A stretch of DNA of 64,000 bases, from the NCBI GenBank assembly GCA_011053055.1, contig DRHT01000015.1, positions 62,001 to 126,000 on the forward strand, written 5' to 3'. A program made the position numbers and the translations under genes. The notes beneath the pieces are model-generated. The model worked only from the letters and a program-made list of their open reading frames with translations. It was not told where the DNA came from and did not search any database. The DNA is from Halopseudomonas sabulinigri. GTDB taxonomy: Bacteria > Pseudomonadota > Gammaproteobacteria > Pseudomonadales > Pseudomonadaceae. This document shows, one piece after another, positions 16,711-26,164 of this stretch (position 1 is the stretch's first letter; the number at the start of each line of letters is the position of its first letter).

Positions 16711-17286
16711 GTGCTGAACCTGTCCAGAACGACCCAGCTTTACATCGGTATTGCGCTGATGGCCTTGATGGCCATGACGCGCGGCAGCCACTTCCCGCTG
16801 CAAAACCTACCCAGCGCCTCGTGGGCGGTATTCTTTCTTGCAGGTGTGCTGCTGCGACCCAAGTGGGTTTTTCCGTTGTTGTTTGCTGAAGCAACGTTGA
16901 TCGACGTGGCTACCGTTGGCTGGATTAATGCGGGGCACCATTGCATGACCGTTGCTTACTGGATGTTGGTGCCGGCGTATGGCGCTCTTTGGTTTGGCGG
17001 GCGTTTGTATGCAGGTTGGCATCGTGAACAGGCAGGTTCACTTGCGATTCTTGTGCCGGTTATGGCCATCAGTGCGCTGGTTTGTCAGCTGTTTTCCAGC
17101 GGCGGCTTCTACTTTTTCTCCGGCCGTTACGAGTCACCTACGCTGCTAGGCATGTTTGAGCGGATTGGCCATTACTACCCCCAGTACCTAAGCACGCTGG
17201 CGCTTTATGTGGGCATTGCGGTAGTGCTTTATATCGGCGCCCGCAGCGCCCAGGTGCTGCTCAATAAGCAGAGCCGTCAGGCATGA
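16711..17286 (+). CDS. btuM: BtuM-like cobalamin transporter / ECF S-component-like membrane protein
   Basis: About 191 residues with six predicted transmembrane helices. Conserved-looking features are TRGSHF, then LPSASWAVFFLAG, GWINAGHHCMTVAYW and GRLYAGWH. From memory, these match BtuM, a solitary S-component-like B12 transporter in which a conserved membrane cysteine ligates cobalt; the Cys in GHHCM is the candidate. A GAGGAG at 16698-16703 suits the GTG at 16711; in-frame ATGs at 16705 (which would make the Cys residue 80) and 16696 are alternatives. The stop overlaps cobO by 4 bases. No BtuCD genes are present, so it may be the inner-membrane step for B12 or cobinamide. Confidence 0.75.
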   Translation: MLNLSRTTQLYIGIALMALMAMTRGSHFPLQNLPSASWAVFFLAGVLLRPKWVFPLLFAEATLIDVATVGWINAGHHCMTVAYWMLVPAYGALWFGGRLYAGWHREQAGSLAILVPVMAISALVCQLFSSGGFYFFSGRYESPTLLGMFERIGHYYPQYLSTLALYVGIAVVLYIGARSAQVLLNKQSRQA

Positions 17287-17897
17287 GTGAGCAGGACCAC
17301 ACACGCGATGAGCGCCACCGTCTGCGCATGCGGCGTAAGAAAGCGGTGGTCGATGACAAGATTGCCGTGGCACAGCAAGAGCGCGGCGTGCTGCTGGTAC
17401 TGACCGGTAACGGTAAGGGCAAGAGCAGCTCTGGTTTTGGCATGGCGGCGCGCGCGCTGGGCCACGGTATGCGCATTGGCATCGTGCAATTCATCAAGGG
17501 CGCGAAGAGCACCGGCGAGGAAAACTTCTTTCGGCGTTTTCCTGAAGAGGTGCGTTATCACGTGATGGGCGCAGGCTTTACCTGGGAAACCCAGGATCGT
17601 CAGGACGACATCGCCAAAGCCGCAGCCGCCTGGGCAGTAGCCGTTGAGCTGATGCGCGACCCCGATGTGACGCTGGTGTTGCTCGATGAGCTGAATATCG
17701 CGCTCAAGTACGGTTACCTGCAACTGGATCAGGTGATTGCCGATATCCAGGCGCGGCCAGCTCATCAACATGTGGTGGTCACCGGGCGCGGTGCACCGCC
17801 GGCACTGGTGGACGCCGCCGATACCGTGACCGAAATGGGTGTGGTTAAACATGCCTTCAAAGCAGGTATCAAGGCACAAAAGGGAGTTGAGTTTTGA
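17283..17897 (+). CDS. cobO: cob(I)yrinic acid a,c-diamide adenosyltransferase
   Basis: A 204-residue CobA/BtuR-type ATP:corrinoid adenosyltransferase. It attaches the 5'-deoxyadenosyl group to the cobalt of cob(I)yrinate diamide or salvaged corrinoids. The P-loop GNGKGKSSS (about residues 43-51) and the LLDELNIALKYGYL segment are diagnostic. A charged N-terminal arm rich in Arg/Lys precedes the P-loop, as usual. It starts in the ATGA overlap with the BtuM-like gene and overlaps cobB by 4 bases if the TTG start of cobB is used. Confidence 0.96.
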   Translation: MSEQDHTRDERHRLRMRRKKAVVDDKIAVAQQERGVLLVLTGNGKGKSSSGFGMAARALGHGMRIGIVQFIKGAKSTGEENFFRRFPEEVRYHVMGAGFTWETQDRQDDIAKAAAAWAVAVELMRDPDVTLVLLDELNIALKYGYLQLDQVIADIQARPAHQHVVVTGRGAPPALVDAADTVTEMGVVKHAFKAGIKAQKGVEF

Positions 17898-19186
17898 GTA
17901 TGCGACAGTGTCCGGCGGTATTAATAGCAGCGCCTGCCTCAGGCCAGGGCAAGACCACAGTGACGGCCGCATTGGCGCGCATGCATCGTCAGCTAGGCCG
18001 CAAGGTACGGGTGTTCAAGTGTGGTCCGGATTTTCTTGATCCCATGGTGCTTGAAGTCGCCAGTGGCGCGCCGGTACATCAGCTGGATTTGTGGATGGTC
18101 GGACTGGAGCAGTCGCAGCGCTTGCTCTGGGAAGCAGCAGGTGAGGCAGATCTGATCCTGATTGAAGGGGTCATGGGGTTGTTTGATGGCACGCCTTCAG
18201 CGGCTGACTTAGCGCGCCAGTTCGGTGTCCCGGTATTGGGCGTGATCGATGGTTCTGGCATGGCGCAAACATTTGCCGCCATGGCATTTGGCTTGGCCAA
18301 GTTTCAGCCTGACCTGGCCTTTGCTGGCGTGTTAGCGAACAAATTGGGCAGCGCTCGCCACGGCGAGATTTTGCGTGACAGTCTGCCGGCAGACATTCGT
18401 TGGTTTGGCGCGTTGCCGCGTTCAGCCGATATCGCCTTACCCAGCCGGCATCTGGGACTGGTGCAGGCCGCCGAGTTGGCGGATCTCGATGCCAGGCTGG
18501 ATGCTGCCGCAGCAGCGCTGGCGCAAAGTGTTGAGAACGCGCTGCCTGAGCCGGTGAGTTTTGCGGCACCGCAGCCGCGACAAATTAAGCCTTTGCTGGC
18601 GGGCGTTAGTATTGGTGTGGCGCGCGATGGCGCCTTTGCTTTTGTCTATCAGGCCAACCTGCAGTTGCTGCAGGCAATGGGTGCGGAACTGGTGTATTTC
18701 TCGCCGTTGAATGACAGCAAGTTGCCAGAAGTAGACAGCTTATATCTCCCCGGCGGCTACCCGGAATTACATGCCGCGCAGCTCTCTGGCAATAAGGCGA
18801 TGCAGGCAGAGATCGCCGAGCACCATCTGATGGGCAAACCCATGGTGGCTGAGTGCGGCGGCATGCTGTATTTGCTCGACAGCCTGACTGATCTACAGGG
18901 CGAGCGCTTTGAGATGGCCGGGCTGCTCAGTGGCGACGCGGTCATGCAGAAGCGTCTGAGCGCGTTGGCCTTACAGGCGGTCGAGCTGCCTGAAGGGACA
19001 CTGCATGGGCACACCTTTCACCACTCGCAGTTGACGAGTGACATGCAGCCATTAGTGCGCGGTGATTGCCCCAATTATCACCGCACGGCTGAGGCGGTCT
19101 ATCGCGTCGAACGTTTAACCGCGTCCTATGTGCATTTTTATCTGCCGGGTAATCCACAGGCTGCGGCGGCGTTGTTTCGCCCATGA
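17894..19186 (+). CDS. cobB: cobyrinate / hydrogenobyrinate a,c-diamide synthase
   Basis: A 430-residue CobB/CbiA amidotransferase that uses glutamine and ATP to amidate side chains a and c of the corrin. The N-terminal dethiobiotin-synthetase-like ATPase has P-loop APASGQGKTTV; the C-terminal glutaminase carries the nucleophile Cys in AECGGMLYL (near residue 320) and HTFHHSQ. A TTG at 17894 has AGGGAG seven bases upstream and overlaps the cobO stop; ATG at 17900 is the alternative. Whether it acts before or after cobalt insertion cannot be decided here, because ring-synthesis genes are absent. Confidence 0.93.
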   Translation: MSMRQCPAVLIAAPASGQGKTTVTAALARMHRQLGRKVRVFKCGPDFLDPMVLEVASGAPVHQLDLWMVGLEQSQRLLWEAAGEADLILIEGVMGLFDGTPSAADLARQFGVPVLGVIDGSGMAQTFAAMAFGLAKFQPDLAFAGVLANKLGSARHGEILRDSLPADIRWFGALPRSADIALPSRHLGLVQAAELADLDARLDAAAAALAQSVENALPEPVSFAAPQPRQIKPLLAGVSIGVARDGAFAFVYQANLQLLQAMGAELVYFSPLNDSKLPEVDSLYLPGGYPELHAAQLSGNKAMQAEIAEHHLMGKPMVAECGGMLYLLDSLTDLQGERFEMAGLLSGDAVMQKRLSALALQAVELPEGTLHGHTFHHSQLTSDMQPLVRGDCPNYHRTAEAVYRVERLTASYVHFYLPGNPQAAAALFRP

Positions 19187-19836
19187 CCGCCAGCCACGCT
19201 TATTCCATCGCCGAGCGTGATGCTGTGTATCGCGTTATTCGCGAGCGGCGGGATATGCGTCACTTTGTTGCGGGTGAGGTGCCGGAAGAGTTGCTGCAGC
19301 GCTTGCTGCACGCCGCGCACGACGGTCCCAGTGTCGGCTTGATGCAGCCTTGGCGGTTTATTCGGATACGCAAACCGCAATTGCGCGAGCAGATTCATCA
19401 ATTGGTAGAAGAAGAGCGCCAGGTCACGGCAGCGGCATTGGGTGAGCGGGCAGACGAGTTTATGCGTTTAAAAGTGCAGGGCGTGTTGGAGTGCGCCGAG
19501 CTGTTGGTTGCTGCGTTGCCGGATGGCCGCGAAGCGCACGTGTTTGGCCGACGCACGCTGCCCGAGATGGATCTGGCCTCGCTTGCCTGCGCTATTCAGA
19601 ATCTCTGGCTGGCTGCCAGGGCCGAGGGGCTGGGGATGGGCTGGGTTTCCTTGTTTGACCCACAGGCGTTGGCTGCCCTTTTGAAATTACCCGAAGGCGC
19701 TAAGCCGGTAGCGGTGCTTTGCCTCGGTCCGGTGGCGGAGTTCTATTCGCAGCCGATGCTGGTGCAAGAGCAGTGGGCCAAAGAGCGGCCCTTATCCGAC
19801 CTGCTGTATGTCGATCACTGGGGAGCGCAAGAATGA
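19183..19836 (+). CDS. bluB: 5,6-dimethylbenzimidazole synthase
   Basis: A 217-residue nitroreductase-like flavin destructase. BluB cleaves reduced FMN with oxygen to form 5,6-dimethylbenzimidazole, the lower ligand of B12. Markers include RRDMRHF near residue 24, the HDGPSVGLMQPWRFI substrate region, RTLPEMDLAS and GLGMGWVSLFDP. Its presence shows that the cell makes its own lower ligand under aerobic conditions. ATGA overlaps link it to cobB upstream and the BtuF-like gene downstream. Confidence 0.95.
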   Translation: MTASHAYSIAERDAVYRVIRERRDMRHFVAGEVPEELLQRLLHAAHDGPSVGLMQPWRFIRIRKPQLREQIHQLVEEERQVTAAALGERADEFMRLKVQGVLECAELLVAALPDGREAHVFGRRTLPEMDLASLACAIQNLWLAARAEGLGMGWVSLFDPQALAALLKLPEGAKPVAVLCLGPVAEFYSQPMLVQEQWAKERPLSDLLYVDHWGAQE

Positions 19837-20642
19837 GTCAGGACACTGTTTTGAATGGCCCGCAGCGCATTGCCTGCCTGTCTACTGAAACCTGCGAAGT
19901 GCTCTATCTGCTTGGCGAGCAAGAGCGGATTGTCGGTATATCCGGTTTTACCGTCAGGCCGCCACAGGCGCGCAAAGAAAAGCCCAAGATTGCGGCTTTC
20001 ACCAGCGCAAAAATAGACGAGATCCTCGATCTTAAACCGGATCTGGTGCTTGGCTATTGCGACCTGCAAGCCGGCATTGTGGCTGATCTGGCACGTGCTG
20101 GGCTGGAAGTGCACCTGTTCAATCAGCGCAGCATTGCCGGCATTCTGCGCATGATCTCGACGCTGGGCGCATTGGTGGGCGCTCCCGAGCGCGCAGCAGA
20201 ACTGGTGGCCGAGTTGGAAGATGGCATGTTGCAAGTGCGCAATGCGGCTAGCGGCATCAAACAACGCCCACTCATCTATTTTGAAGAATGGAATGAGCCG
20301 CTGATATCCGGCATTGGCTGGGTCAGCGAGTTGATCGAACTGGCTGGCGGTAAAGACTGCTTCGCTGAGCTGGCTGCTATGCCCGGTGCCAAGCAGCGCA
20401 TCATCGCTGATCCGCAGGAAGTCGTGCGCCGCGCACCGGACATCATCATTGGCTCATGGTGCGGCAAGCGTTTTCGACCTGAGCAGGTGCGTGAGCGTGC
20501 CGGTTGGCAGAGGATACCGGCCGTCAAATCCGGGCAGCTGCATGAAATCAAGTCCGCAGATATTTTGCAGCCGGGCGTAGGTGCGCTAACCGATGGCCTG
20601 CAGCACCTGTCGCGCATCATCTCCGATTGGCGTGCTGAATGA
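19833..20642 (+). CDS. BtuF-like cobalamin-binding protein without a signal peptide
   Basis: A 269-residue class III periplasmic-binding fold (PeriBP/helical backbone) related to BtuF. Features: [25 protein letters not shown] in outline, then [15 protein letters not shown], a [11 protein letters not shown] segment, [13 protein letters not shown] and [14 protein letters not shown]. The start at 19833 lies in the ATGA overlap with bluB, and nothing hydrophobic precedes the binding domain; even the longer open frame has no signal peptide. So the protein should stay in the cytoplasm. No BtuC or BtuD gene is nearby. It may carry corrinoids or cobinamide between operon enzymes; that is a guess. Confidence 0.85.
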   Translation: MSQDTVLNGPQRIACLSTETCEVLYLLGEQERIVGISGFTVRPPQARKEKPKIAAFTSAKIDEILDLKPDLVLGYCDLQAGIVADLARAGLEVHLFNQRSIAGILRMISTLGALVGAPERAAELVAELEDGMLQVRNAASGIKQRPLIYFEEWNEPLISGIGWVSELIELAGGKDCFAELAAMPGAKQRIIADPQEVVRRAPDIIIGSWCGKRFRPEQVRERAGWQRIPAVKSGQLHEIKSADILQPGVGALTDGLQHLSRIISDWRAE

Positions 20643-21547
20643 GCGGTTTGCTGCCAGCGGCCTTGTTGGCAGTGCTGCTGGATCGGCTGCTAGGTGAACC
20701 GGCGCGCTGGCATCCGCTGGTAGGTTTCGGTCGGCTGGCGCACTACCTTGAGCGACGGCTCAACCAGCAGCCCAGTATTAGTAAGGGGACTCTGGCGTGG
20801 CTATTAGCCGTAATGCCGTTGACGCTCATGACCTACTGGCTGGCAACATTGCCCTGGTTTGGTTGGGCGTTCTCCGTGCTTTGTTTGTATCTCTGTCTGG
20901 GTGGGCAGAGCCTGGTGGCGCACGCTAAACCGATTGCAGATGCGCTGCTCAGCGCTGACTTGCCGTTGGCGCGAGAGCGGGTCGGGCGGATTGTTAGCCG
21001 TGATACCGGGCAGTTAGACGAGGAAGGTGTCGCGCGTGCCACCGTCGAGTCAGTTCTTGAAAACGGTAGTGATGCGATTTTTGCAGCGCTGTTTTGGTTC
21101 CTGCTACTGGGTGCGCCGGGCGTTGTGCTGTACCGCTTGAGTAATACGCTTGACGCCATGTGGGGTTATCGCACACCGCGCTTTCTATTGTTCGGTCGGG
21201 CCGCTGCGAAAATTGATGATGCGCTTAACTACCTTCCCGCGCGCTTGGTCGCGCTTAGTTATAGCCTCTGTGGAAACGCAATCTCAGGCTGGCATAGCTG
21301 GCGCACTCAGGCCCCGAGCTGGGATAGTCCCAATGCCGGGCCGGTGATGGCTGCTGGCGCCGGTGCGCTTGAGTTGCAGTTGGGCGGTGCCGCTGTGTAT
21401 CACGGCAAGCTTGAGGAGCGACCTGCGCTGGGCTGCGGCGTACCACCAAAAGCGCAGGATATTTCGCGTGCACTGCAACTGGTACAACGCAGTCTGCTGC
21501 TCTGGATGCTGATCCTGGTCCTCCTGTGGGCGCTCACTTATGTGTGA
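20639..21547 (+). CDS. cbiB: adenosylcobinamide-phosphate synthase (CbiB; CobD of Pseudomonas nomenclature)
   Basis: A 302-residue inner-membrane enzyme that joins aminopropanol phosphate to adenosylcobyric acid. Early [19 protein letters not shown], the central [22 protein letters not shown] and [14 protein letters not shown] are family hallmarks. Several hydrophobic segments (about residues 55-95, 145-165, 285-300) place it in the membrane, beside CobS. ATGA overlap with the BtuF-like gene upstream; its end overlaps the open frame of the next gene. Confidence 0.95.
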   Translation: MSGLLPAALLAVLLDRLLGEPARWHPLVGFGRLAHYLERRLNQQPSISKGTLAWLLAVMPLTLMTYWLATLPWFGWAFSVLCLYLCLGGQSLVAHAKPIADALLSADLPLARERVGRIVSRDTGQLDEEGVARATVESVLENGSDAIFAALFWFLLLGAPGVVLYRLSNTLDAMWGYRTPRFLLFGRAAAKIDDALNYLPARLVALSYSLCGNAISGWHSWRTQAPSWDSPNAGPVMAAGAGALELQLGGAAVYHGKLEERPALGCGVPPKAQDISRALQLVQRSLLLWMLILVLLWALTYV

Positions 21548-21555
21548 ACCGACTG

Positions 21556-22554
21556 ATGCTTGAGCATGGCGGACGGCTACGCAGCGCAGCCAGAGAGTTT
21601 GGCCTACCGCTGGAACAGTGGCTGGATTTATCGACTGGGCTGGCTCCCTATCACTGGCCGATACCGCCGCTCGCGCAGTCGGTTTGGAGCCGTTTGCCGG
21701 AAACGGACGACGGTCTCAGTGAACTGGCTGAACACTATTACCGCGCGCCGCGCGCTTTGCCGGTCGCCGGTTCACAGGCAGCCATTCAGGCATTGCCCCT
21801 GCTGCGTAAACCAAGCCGCGTGGGGATTCTTGAGCCGACGTACGCAGAGCATCGTCTGGCTTGGCAGCGTGCCGGACACGAGGTGCGCAGTGTGAGCGTT
21901 GCATCACTGTCAGATGCTCTGGATCAGCTGGACGTGCTGGTTGTGGTTAATCCCAATAACCCGACCGCGCAATCGCTCAGTAGTGAGTTGCTCCTGAGTT
22001 GGCACCAGCGGTTGGCGGAGCAGGGCGGCTGGTTGGTGGTGGACGAAGCTTTTATGGACCCGACACCCAACCTCAGTTTGGCACCGTCCAGCCAGCTGCC
22101 GGGGTTGATAGTCCTGCGCTCGCTCGGCAAGTTTTTTGGGCTCGCGGGTGTCCGGTTGGGTTTTGTTTTGGCGGCGCCAGAGTTGCTGCTGGCGCTGGAA
22201 GAGCATCTGGGGCCTTGGGCTGTAAGTGGTCCGGCCAGGGCAGTCGGCAAATTAGTGTTAGCGGACAGCCGCACTCAGGAGCTCTGGCGTAGACGTTTAA
22301 TGATGGACACCGCGCGCCTGGATCAGTTGTTGAATGACGCCGGTCTGCAAAGCGGCGGGGGTTGCGGATTGTTTCAGTGGCGTGAACTGGAGCAAGCACA
22401 GGCAAAGAGGCTTTACGTCGCTCTAGCCCAGCGTGGCGTATTGGTTCGCCTGTTTAAGGATATTGCAGGGTTACGCTTTGGTTTGCCTCGCTCGGAAGGT
22501 GAGTGGCAGCGATTGGAACATAGCTTGCTGGAAAGTCTGAAGGAGTTGGCATGA
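21556..22554 (+). CDS. cobD: threonine-phosphate decarboxylase (CobD; CobC of Pseudomonas nomenclature)
   Basis: A PLP-dependent class I/II aminotransferase-fold enzyme. It makes (R)-1-amino-2-propanol phosphate for the corrin side chain. Visible are MLEHGGRL at the start, [27 protein letters not shown] and the PLP lysine in [17 protein letters not shown]. The ATG at 21556 matches the usual MLEHGG start; a GTG at 21544, overlapping the cbiB stop as GTGA, fits the operon's coupling habit and is equally possible. About 332 residues. It is followed by cobQ with an ATGA overlap. Confidence 0.93.
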   Translation: MLEHGGRLRSAAREFGLPLEQWLDLSTGLAPYHWPIPPLAQSVWSRLPETDDGLSELAEHYYRAPRALPVAGSQAAIQALPLLRKPSRVGILEPTYAEHRLAWQRAGHEVRSVSVASLSDALDQLDVLVVVNPNNPTAQSLSSELLLSWHQRLAEQGGWLVVDEAFMDPTPNLSLAPSSQLPGLIVLRSLGKFFGLAGVRLGFVLAAPELLLALEEHLGPWAVSGPARAVGKLVLADSRTQELWRRRLMMDTARLDQLLNDAGLQSGGGCGLFQWRELEQAQAKRLYVALAQRGVLVRLFKDIAGLRFGLPRSEGEWQRLEHSLLESLKELA

Positions 22555-24023
22555 GCAGTTTGATGGTGCAAGGCACCACCTCGGATGCGGGTAAAAGTAC
22601 GCTGGTCAGCGCGCTGTGCCGTTGGTTGGTACGCGAGGGCGTGAGGGTCGCACCATTCAAACCGCAAAATATGGCGCTGAATGCGGCGGTGACCGAGAGC
22701 GGCGGCGAGATCGGCCGTGCTCAGGCGGTGCAGGCACACGCCGCACGCATCAGCCCACATACCGATATGAACCCCATTCTGCTCAAGCCCAACAGTGATG
22801 TGGGGGCTCAAGTGATCATTAACGGGCAGCCAATCGGCAATATGGACGCAGTGGCTTATCACGCTTACAAACCCACGGCCATGCAGGCAGTGCTGGCAGC
22901 GCATCGTCGCTTGAGTGAGCGTTACCCGGTGATTGTGGTGGAGGGTGCAGGCTCCCCCGCAGAAATCAATCTACGCGAGGGCGATATCGCCAATATGGGT
23001 TTTGCCGAGGCGGTGGACTGCCCGGTGATTATAATCGCCGATATTGATAAAGGCGGCGTATTTGCTCACCTGGTTGGCACACTTGAGCTGTTATCAGACA
23101 GCGAGCAAGCGCGAGTGCAAGGTTTCGTAATCAACCGCTTTCGCGGCGATATCGCGCTATTGGAGCCGGGTTTGCGCTGGCTGGAGGCACGCACCGGCAA
23201 GCCAGTGCTGGGCGTGTTGCCCTATCTGCATGACCTGCATTTGGAGGCTGAAGATGCGGTCGATACCCGACAAGTGGCCAAACGGGAAGAACGCATCAAA
23301 GTAGTGGTGCCGGTGTTGCCGCGCATCAGTAACCACACCGACTTTGATCCGTTGCGGCTGCACCCCCAAGTAGAACTCGAGTTTGTCGGGCCCGGCAAGC
23401 CGATACCTATGGCGGATTTAATCATCTTGCCGGGCTCCAAAAGCGTCGCAGCGGATCTGGCTTTTCTGCGTGAGCAGGGTTGGGATACAGCTCTGATCAG
23501 GCACCTGCGTTACGGCGGCAAGGTGCTGGGTATCTGTGGTGGTTTCCAGATGCTCGGCGAGCGACTGGCCGATCCGCTGGGTCTTGAAGGGCCGGCCGGC
23601 AGTGTGCCAGGGCTTGGGTTGCTAGATATGCAGACCGAACTGCGCGCAGCAAAACAGCTGAGCAATGTGACCGGCATACTGGCTTTCGATCAGGCCAGCG
23701 TGAGCGGCTATGAGATTCATGCTGGGGTCAGTCAGGGCCCTGCGCTCAGACGGCCGCTGGTTTATTTGCATAATGGGCTGGACGGCAGCACCTGCGACGG
23801 CGCTATCAGCGAGGACGGCCAAGTGGCTGGCACCTATCTGCATGGCTTCTTTGAGCAACCCGCGGCGCAACAGGCGATATTGCGCTGGGCTGGTCTGGTT
23901 GAAGCAGAGGGGCTGGACTATGCGGCGCTGCGTGAACGCGATCTTGAGCGTCTGGCTGATCTGGTCGAAGCCCACATGGATACCGAAAAACTGCGTCTAC
24001 TCTGTGGTTTAAGCTATGCATGA
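22551..24023 (+). CDS. cobQ: cobyric acid synthase
   Basis: A 490-residue glutamine amidotransferase that amidates side chains b, d, e and g of adenosylcobyrinate a,c-diamide. The P-loop [10 protein letters not shown] lies at residues 8-17 and KPQNMALNA follows. The second half is a class I-like glutaminase with nucleophile Cys329 in [10 protein letters not shown], and YLHGFFEQP near the end. Full family length. ATGA overlap with the preceding gene; 8-base overlap with cobU. Confidence 0.97.
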   Translation: MSSLMVQGTTSDAGKSTLVSALCRWLVREGVRVAPFKPQNMALNAAVTESGGEIGRAQAVQAHAARISPHTDMNPILLKPNSDVGAQVIINGQPIGNMDAVAYHAYKPTAMQAVLAAHRRLSERYPVIVVEGAGSPAEINLREGDIANMGFAEAVDCPVIIIADIDKGGVFAHLVGTLELLSDSEQARVQGFVINRFRGDIALLEPGLRWLEARTGKPVLGVLPYLHDLHLEAEDAVDTRQVAKREERIKVVVPVLPRISNHTDFDPLRLHPQVELEFVGPGKPIPMADLIILPGSKSVAADLAFLREQGWDTALIRHLRYGGKVLGICGGFQMLGERLADPLGLEGPAGSVPGLGLLDMQTELRAAKQLSNVTGILAFDQASVSGYEIHAGVSQGPALRRPLVYLHNGLDGSTCDGAISEDGQVAGTYLHGFFEQPAAQQAILRWAGLVEAEGLDYAALRERDLERLADLVEAHMDTEKLRLLCGLSYA

Positions 24024-24537
24024 ATTGATTCTGGGTGGCGCCCGCTCGGGTAAGAGCCGGTTGGCTGAGCGGCTAGCGGTTGAGTCTGGCCTCCCGGTGA
24101 CCTATATCGCCACGTGCCAGCCACGCGATCAGGAAATGGCCGAGCGGGTAGCGCGCCACAGTGAGCGGCGCCCGGCAGAGTGGGGGCTGGTGGAAGAGCC
24201 GTTGGCGTTGGCCCAAGTACTACGTGAACAGGCTGCACCAGGGCGTTGTTTACTGGTGGATTGCCTGACGTTATGGCTAAGCAATTTGCTGCTCAGCGCA
24301 GACAGCGAACATTGGCTACGCGAGCGACAGCAGCTATTCGATTGCCTGCCGTCTTTACCTGGGCGGTTGATTATGGTCAGTAATGAGACGGGCTTGGGCG
24401 TGGTTCCCATGGGAGAGCTGAGTCGCCGCTTCGTGGATGAGTCGGGTTGGTTACACCAGCAGTTGGCCGCGCACTGTGACCGGGTAGTGGTCTGTATTGC
24501 GGGCTTACCGCAGACCTTAAAAGGAGAGAAGGTGTGA
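24016..24537 (+). CDS. cobU: bifunctional adenosylcobinamide kinase / guanylyltransferase (CobU; CobP)
   Basis: A 173-residue enzyme that phosphorylates adenosylcobinamide and transfers GMP to it. The P-loop [12 protein letters not shown] starts at residue 7, the [17 protein letters not shown] segment holds the guanylylated His, and [14 protein letters not shown] and [11 protein letters not shown] are conserved. It overlaps the cobT start by 4 bases (GTGA). Confidence 0.96.
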   Translation: MHELILGGARSGKSRLAERLAVESGLPVTYIATCQPRDQEMAERVARHSERRPAEWGLVEEPLALAQVLREQAAPGRCLLVDCLTLWLSNLLLSADSEHWLRERQQLFDCLPSLPGRLIMVSNETGLGVVPMGELSRRFVDESGWLHQQLAAHCDRVVVCIAGLPQTLKGEKV

Positions 24538-25589
24538 GTGAAGCCTGGTGGCAAGCAGCAGCACGTGTTTCTGATGGAGGCCAGCGAGCACAAGCGCTGA
24601 CGCGACAGACGCAACTCACCAAACCGCAAGGGGCGCTTGGCAGGCTAGAGCAGCTAGCCGTCAATCTGGCAGGTTTGCAGGGGCGTAGCCAGCCCTCAGT
24701 TGAGCGTATCTGGATATCCATCTTCGCGGCTGATCACGGCATCGCGCAGGAGGGCGTTTCGGCCTATCCGCAGGAAGTGACCGGCCAGATGCTGGCAAAC
24801 TTTGTCCAGGGAGGCGCCGCCATCAGCGTATTGGCGCGGCATCTAGGGGCTGAACTCGAACTGTTGGACCTGGGCTTGGCGCACGAAGTGGCTGCATTAC
24901 CCGGCGTGCGCCACCTGAAGATAGCTGCAGGCACCGCCAACTTTCGACATCAATCTGCTATGACTAACGTGCAGTGTGCGCATGCGCTGTTGGCCGGTCG
25001 TGATGCAGTGTTGCGCAGTGTCGAGAACCGCATGGATTTGTTTGTCGGTGGCGACATGGGCATTGGTAATACCAGCAGCGCCTGCGCGCTCGCCAGTTTG
25101 CTGCTCAATCAACCGGTGGAGCGCTTGGTTGGTGCCGGCACGGGCATGAAAAGTGGTGGATTACAGCACAAAATTCGGGTGATCGAGGATGCGTTGAAAC
25201 TGCATCGCCCACACATCAAATCGCCACTGGATGCCTTGACGCGAGTCGGCGGGTTGGAGATAGCCGCGCTGGCTGGAGCCTATGTAGCGGCAGCGCAGGA
25301 GGGTGTGCCCGTATTAGTGGATGGCTATATTTGCTGTGCTGCCGCACTGTGCGCGACGCGCATGAACCCCGGTGTGGCTCCTTGGTTAATGTACAGCCAC
25401 CGCAGCGCCGAACCCTGCCACCAGCAATTGTTGGATGCGCTGGACGCCGAACCTTTGGTGGCCTTGGAGATGCGCTTGGGCGAGGCCAGCGGTGCGGCCG
25501 TTGCGGTGCCCTTGTTACAAGCAGCTTGCCGCCTGCATAACGAAATGGCGACCTTTCAGGAAGCAGCAGTTTCAGGCAGCTTACAATGA
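24534..25589 (+). CDS. cobT: nicotinate-nucleotide--dimethylbenzimidazole phosphoribosyltransferase (CobT; CobU)
   Basis: A 351-residue enzyme that activates the BluB product to alpha-ribazole phosphate. Signature stretches are TKPQGALGRLEQLA, FAADHGIAQEGVSAYPQEVT (as recognised), GDMGIGNTSSACAL and, near the end, EMRLGEASGAAVAVPLLQAA. GTG start at 24534 with AAGGAG upstream and a 4-base overlap with cobU. Together with bluB upstream and cobC/cobS downstream it completes lower-ligand assembly. Confidence 0.97.
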   Translation: MSEAWWQAAARVSDGGQRAQALTRQTQLTKPQGALGRLEQLAVNLAGLQGRSQPSVERIWISIFAADHGIAQEGVSAYPQEVTGQMLANFVQGGAAISVLARHLGAELELLDLGLAHEVAALPGVRHLKIAAGTANFRHQSAMTNVQCAHALLAGRDAVLRSVENRMDLFVGGDMGIGNTSSACALASLLLNQPVERLVGAGTGMKSGGLQHKIRVIEDALKLHRPHIKSPLDALTRVGGLEIAALAGAYVAAAQEGVPVLVDGYICCAAALCATRMNPGVAPWLMYSHRSAEPCHQQLLDALDAEPLVALEMRLGEASGAAVAVPLLQAACRLHNEMATFQEAAVSGSLQ

Positions 25590-26164
25590 CGGTACAGCTG
25601 GATTTTTTGCGCCACGGTGAAACCGAACTGGGCGGCGGTTTACGCGGCAGTCTAGATGATCCGCTCACCGCGTCGGGCTGGCAGCAAATGGACCAAGCAG
25701 TGGCGGTCGCATCAGGGTGGCAAGGTATTGTCAGTTCGCCATTGCAGCGCTGTGCGCGTTTTGCCGAGCACTTAGCAGAGCAGCGCGGCTTGCCTATTGA
25801 GTACAACGCCGATCTTCGTGAGCTGCACTTTGGCGAGTGGGAGGGCAAGCACCCGCGCGATTTGATGCTTACCCAGGCTGATGAATTAGGGCGGTTCTGG
25901 GCTGACCCTTATGGCTACACACCACCCGGTGCTGAGCCGATGCGGGACTTTGCCGCGCGCATAGACGCAGGGCTGCGGGTCTTGCATGAAGCGCACGCTG
26001 GCCAACGTCTGTTGGTGGTGTCGCATGCTGGGGTTATGCGGCTGCTGTTGGCACGTGCACGCGGGATGAAGCCTGCAACCTTGCTGCAGGTGGTGGTCGG
26101 CTATGCGGAGCTGGCGCGGCTAAAATACGATCCGCAGCAAGGGTTAAGCGAGGTCATGGGATGA
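25586..26164 (+). CDS. cobC: alpha-ribazole phosphatase, histidine phosphatase family
   Basis: A 192-residue histidine phosphatase. The catalytic RHGE motif (FLRHGETELGG) starts near residue 8 and the second His lies in VVSHAGVMRLLL. ELHFGEWEGKHPRDL matches CobC-like members. It probably removes the phosphate from alpha-ribazole phosphate or adenosylcobalamin phosphate. ATGA overlap upstream and 4-base overlap with cobS. Confidence 0.9.
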   Translation: MTVQLDFLRHGETELGGGLRGSLDDPLTASGWQQMDQAVAVASGWQGIVSSPLQRCARFAEHLAEQRGLPIEYNADLRELHFGEWEGKHPRDLMLTQADELGRFWADPYGYTPPGAEPMRDFAARIDAGLRVLHEAHAGQRLLVVSHAGVMRLLLARARGMKPATLLQVVVGYAELARLKYDPQQGLSEVMG

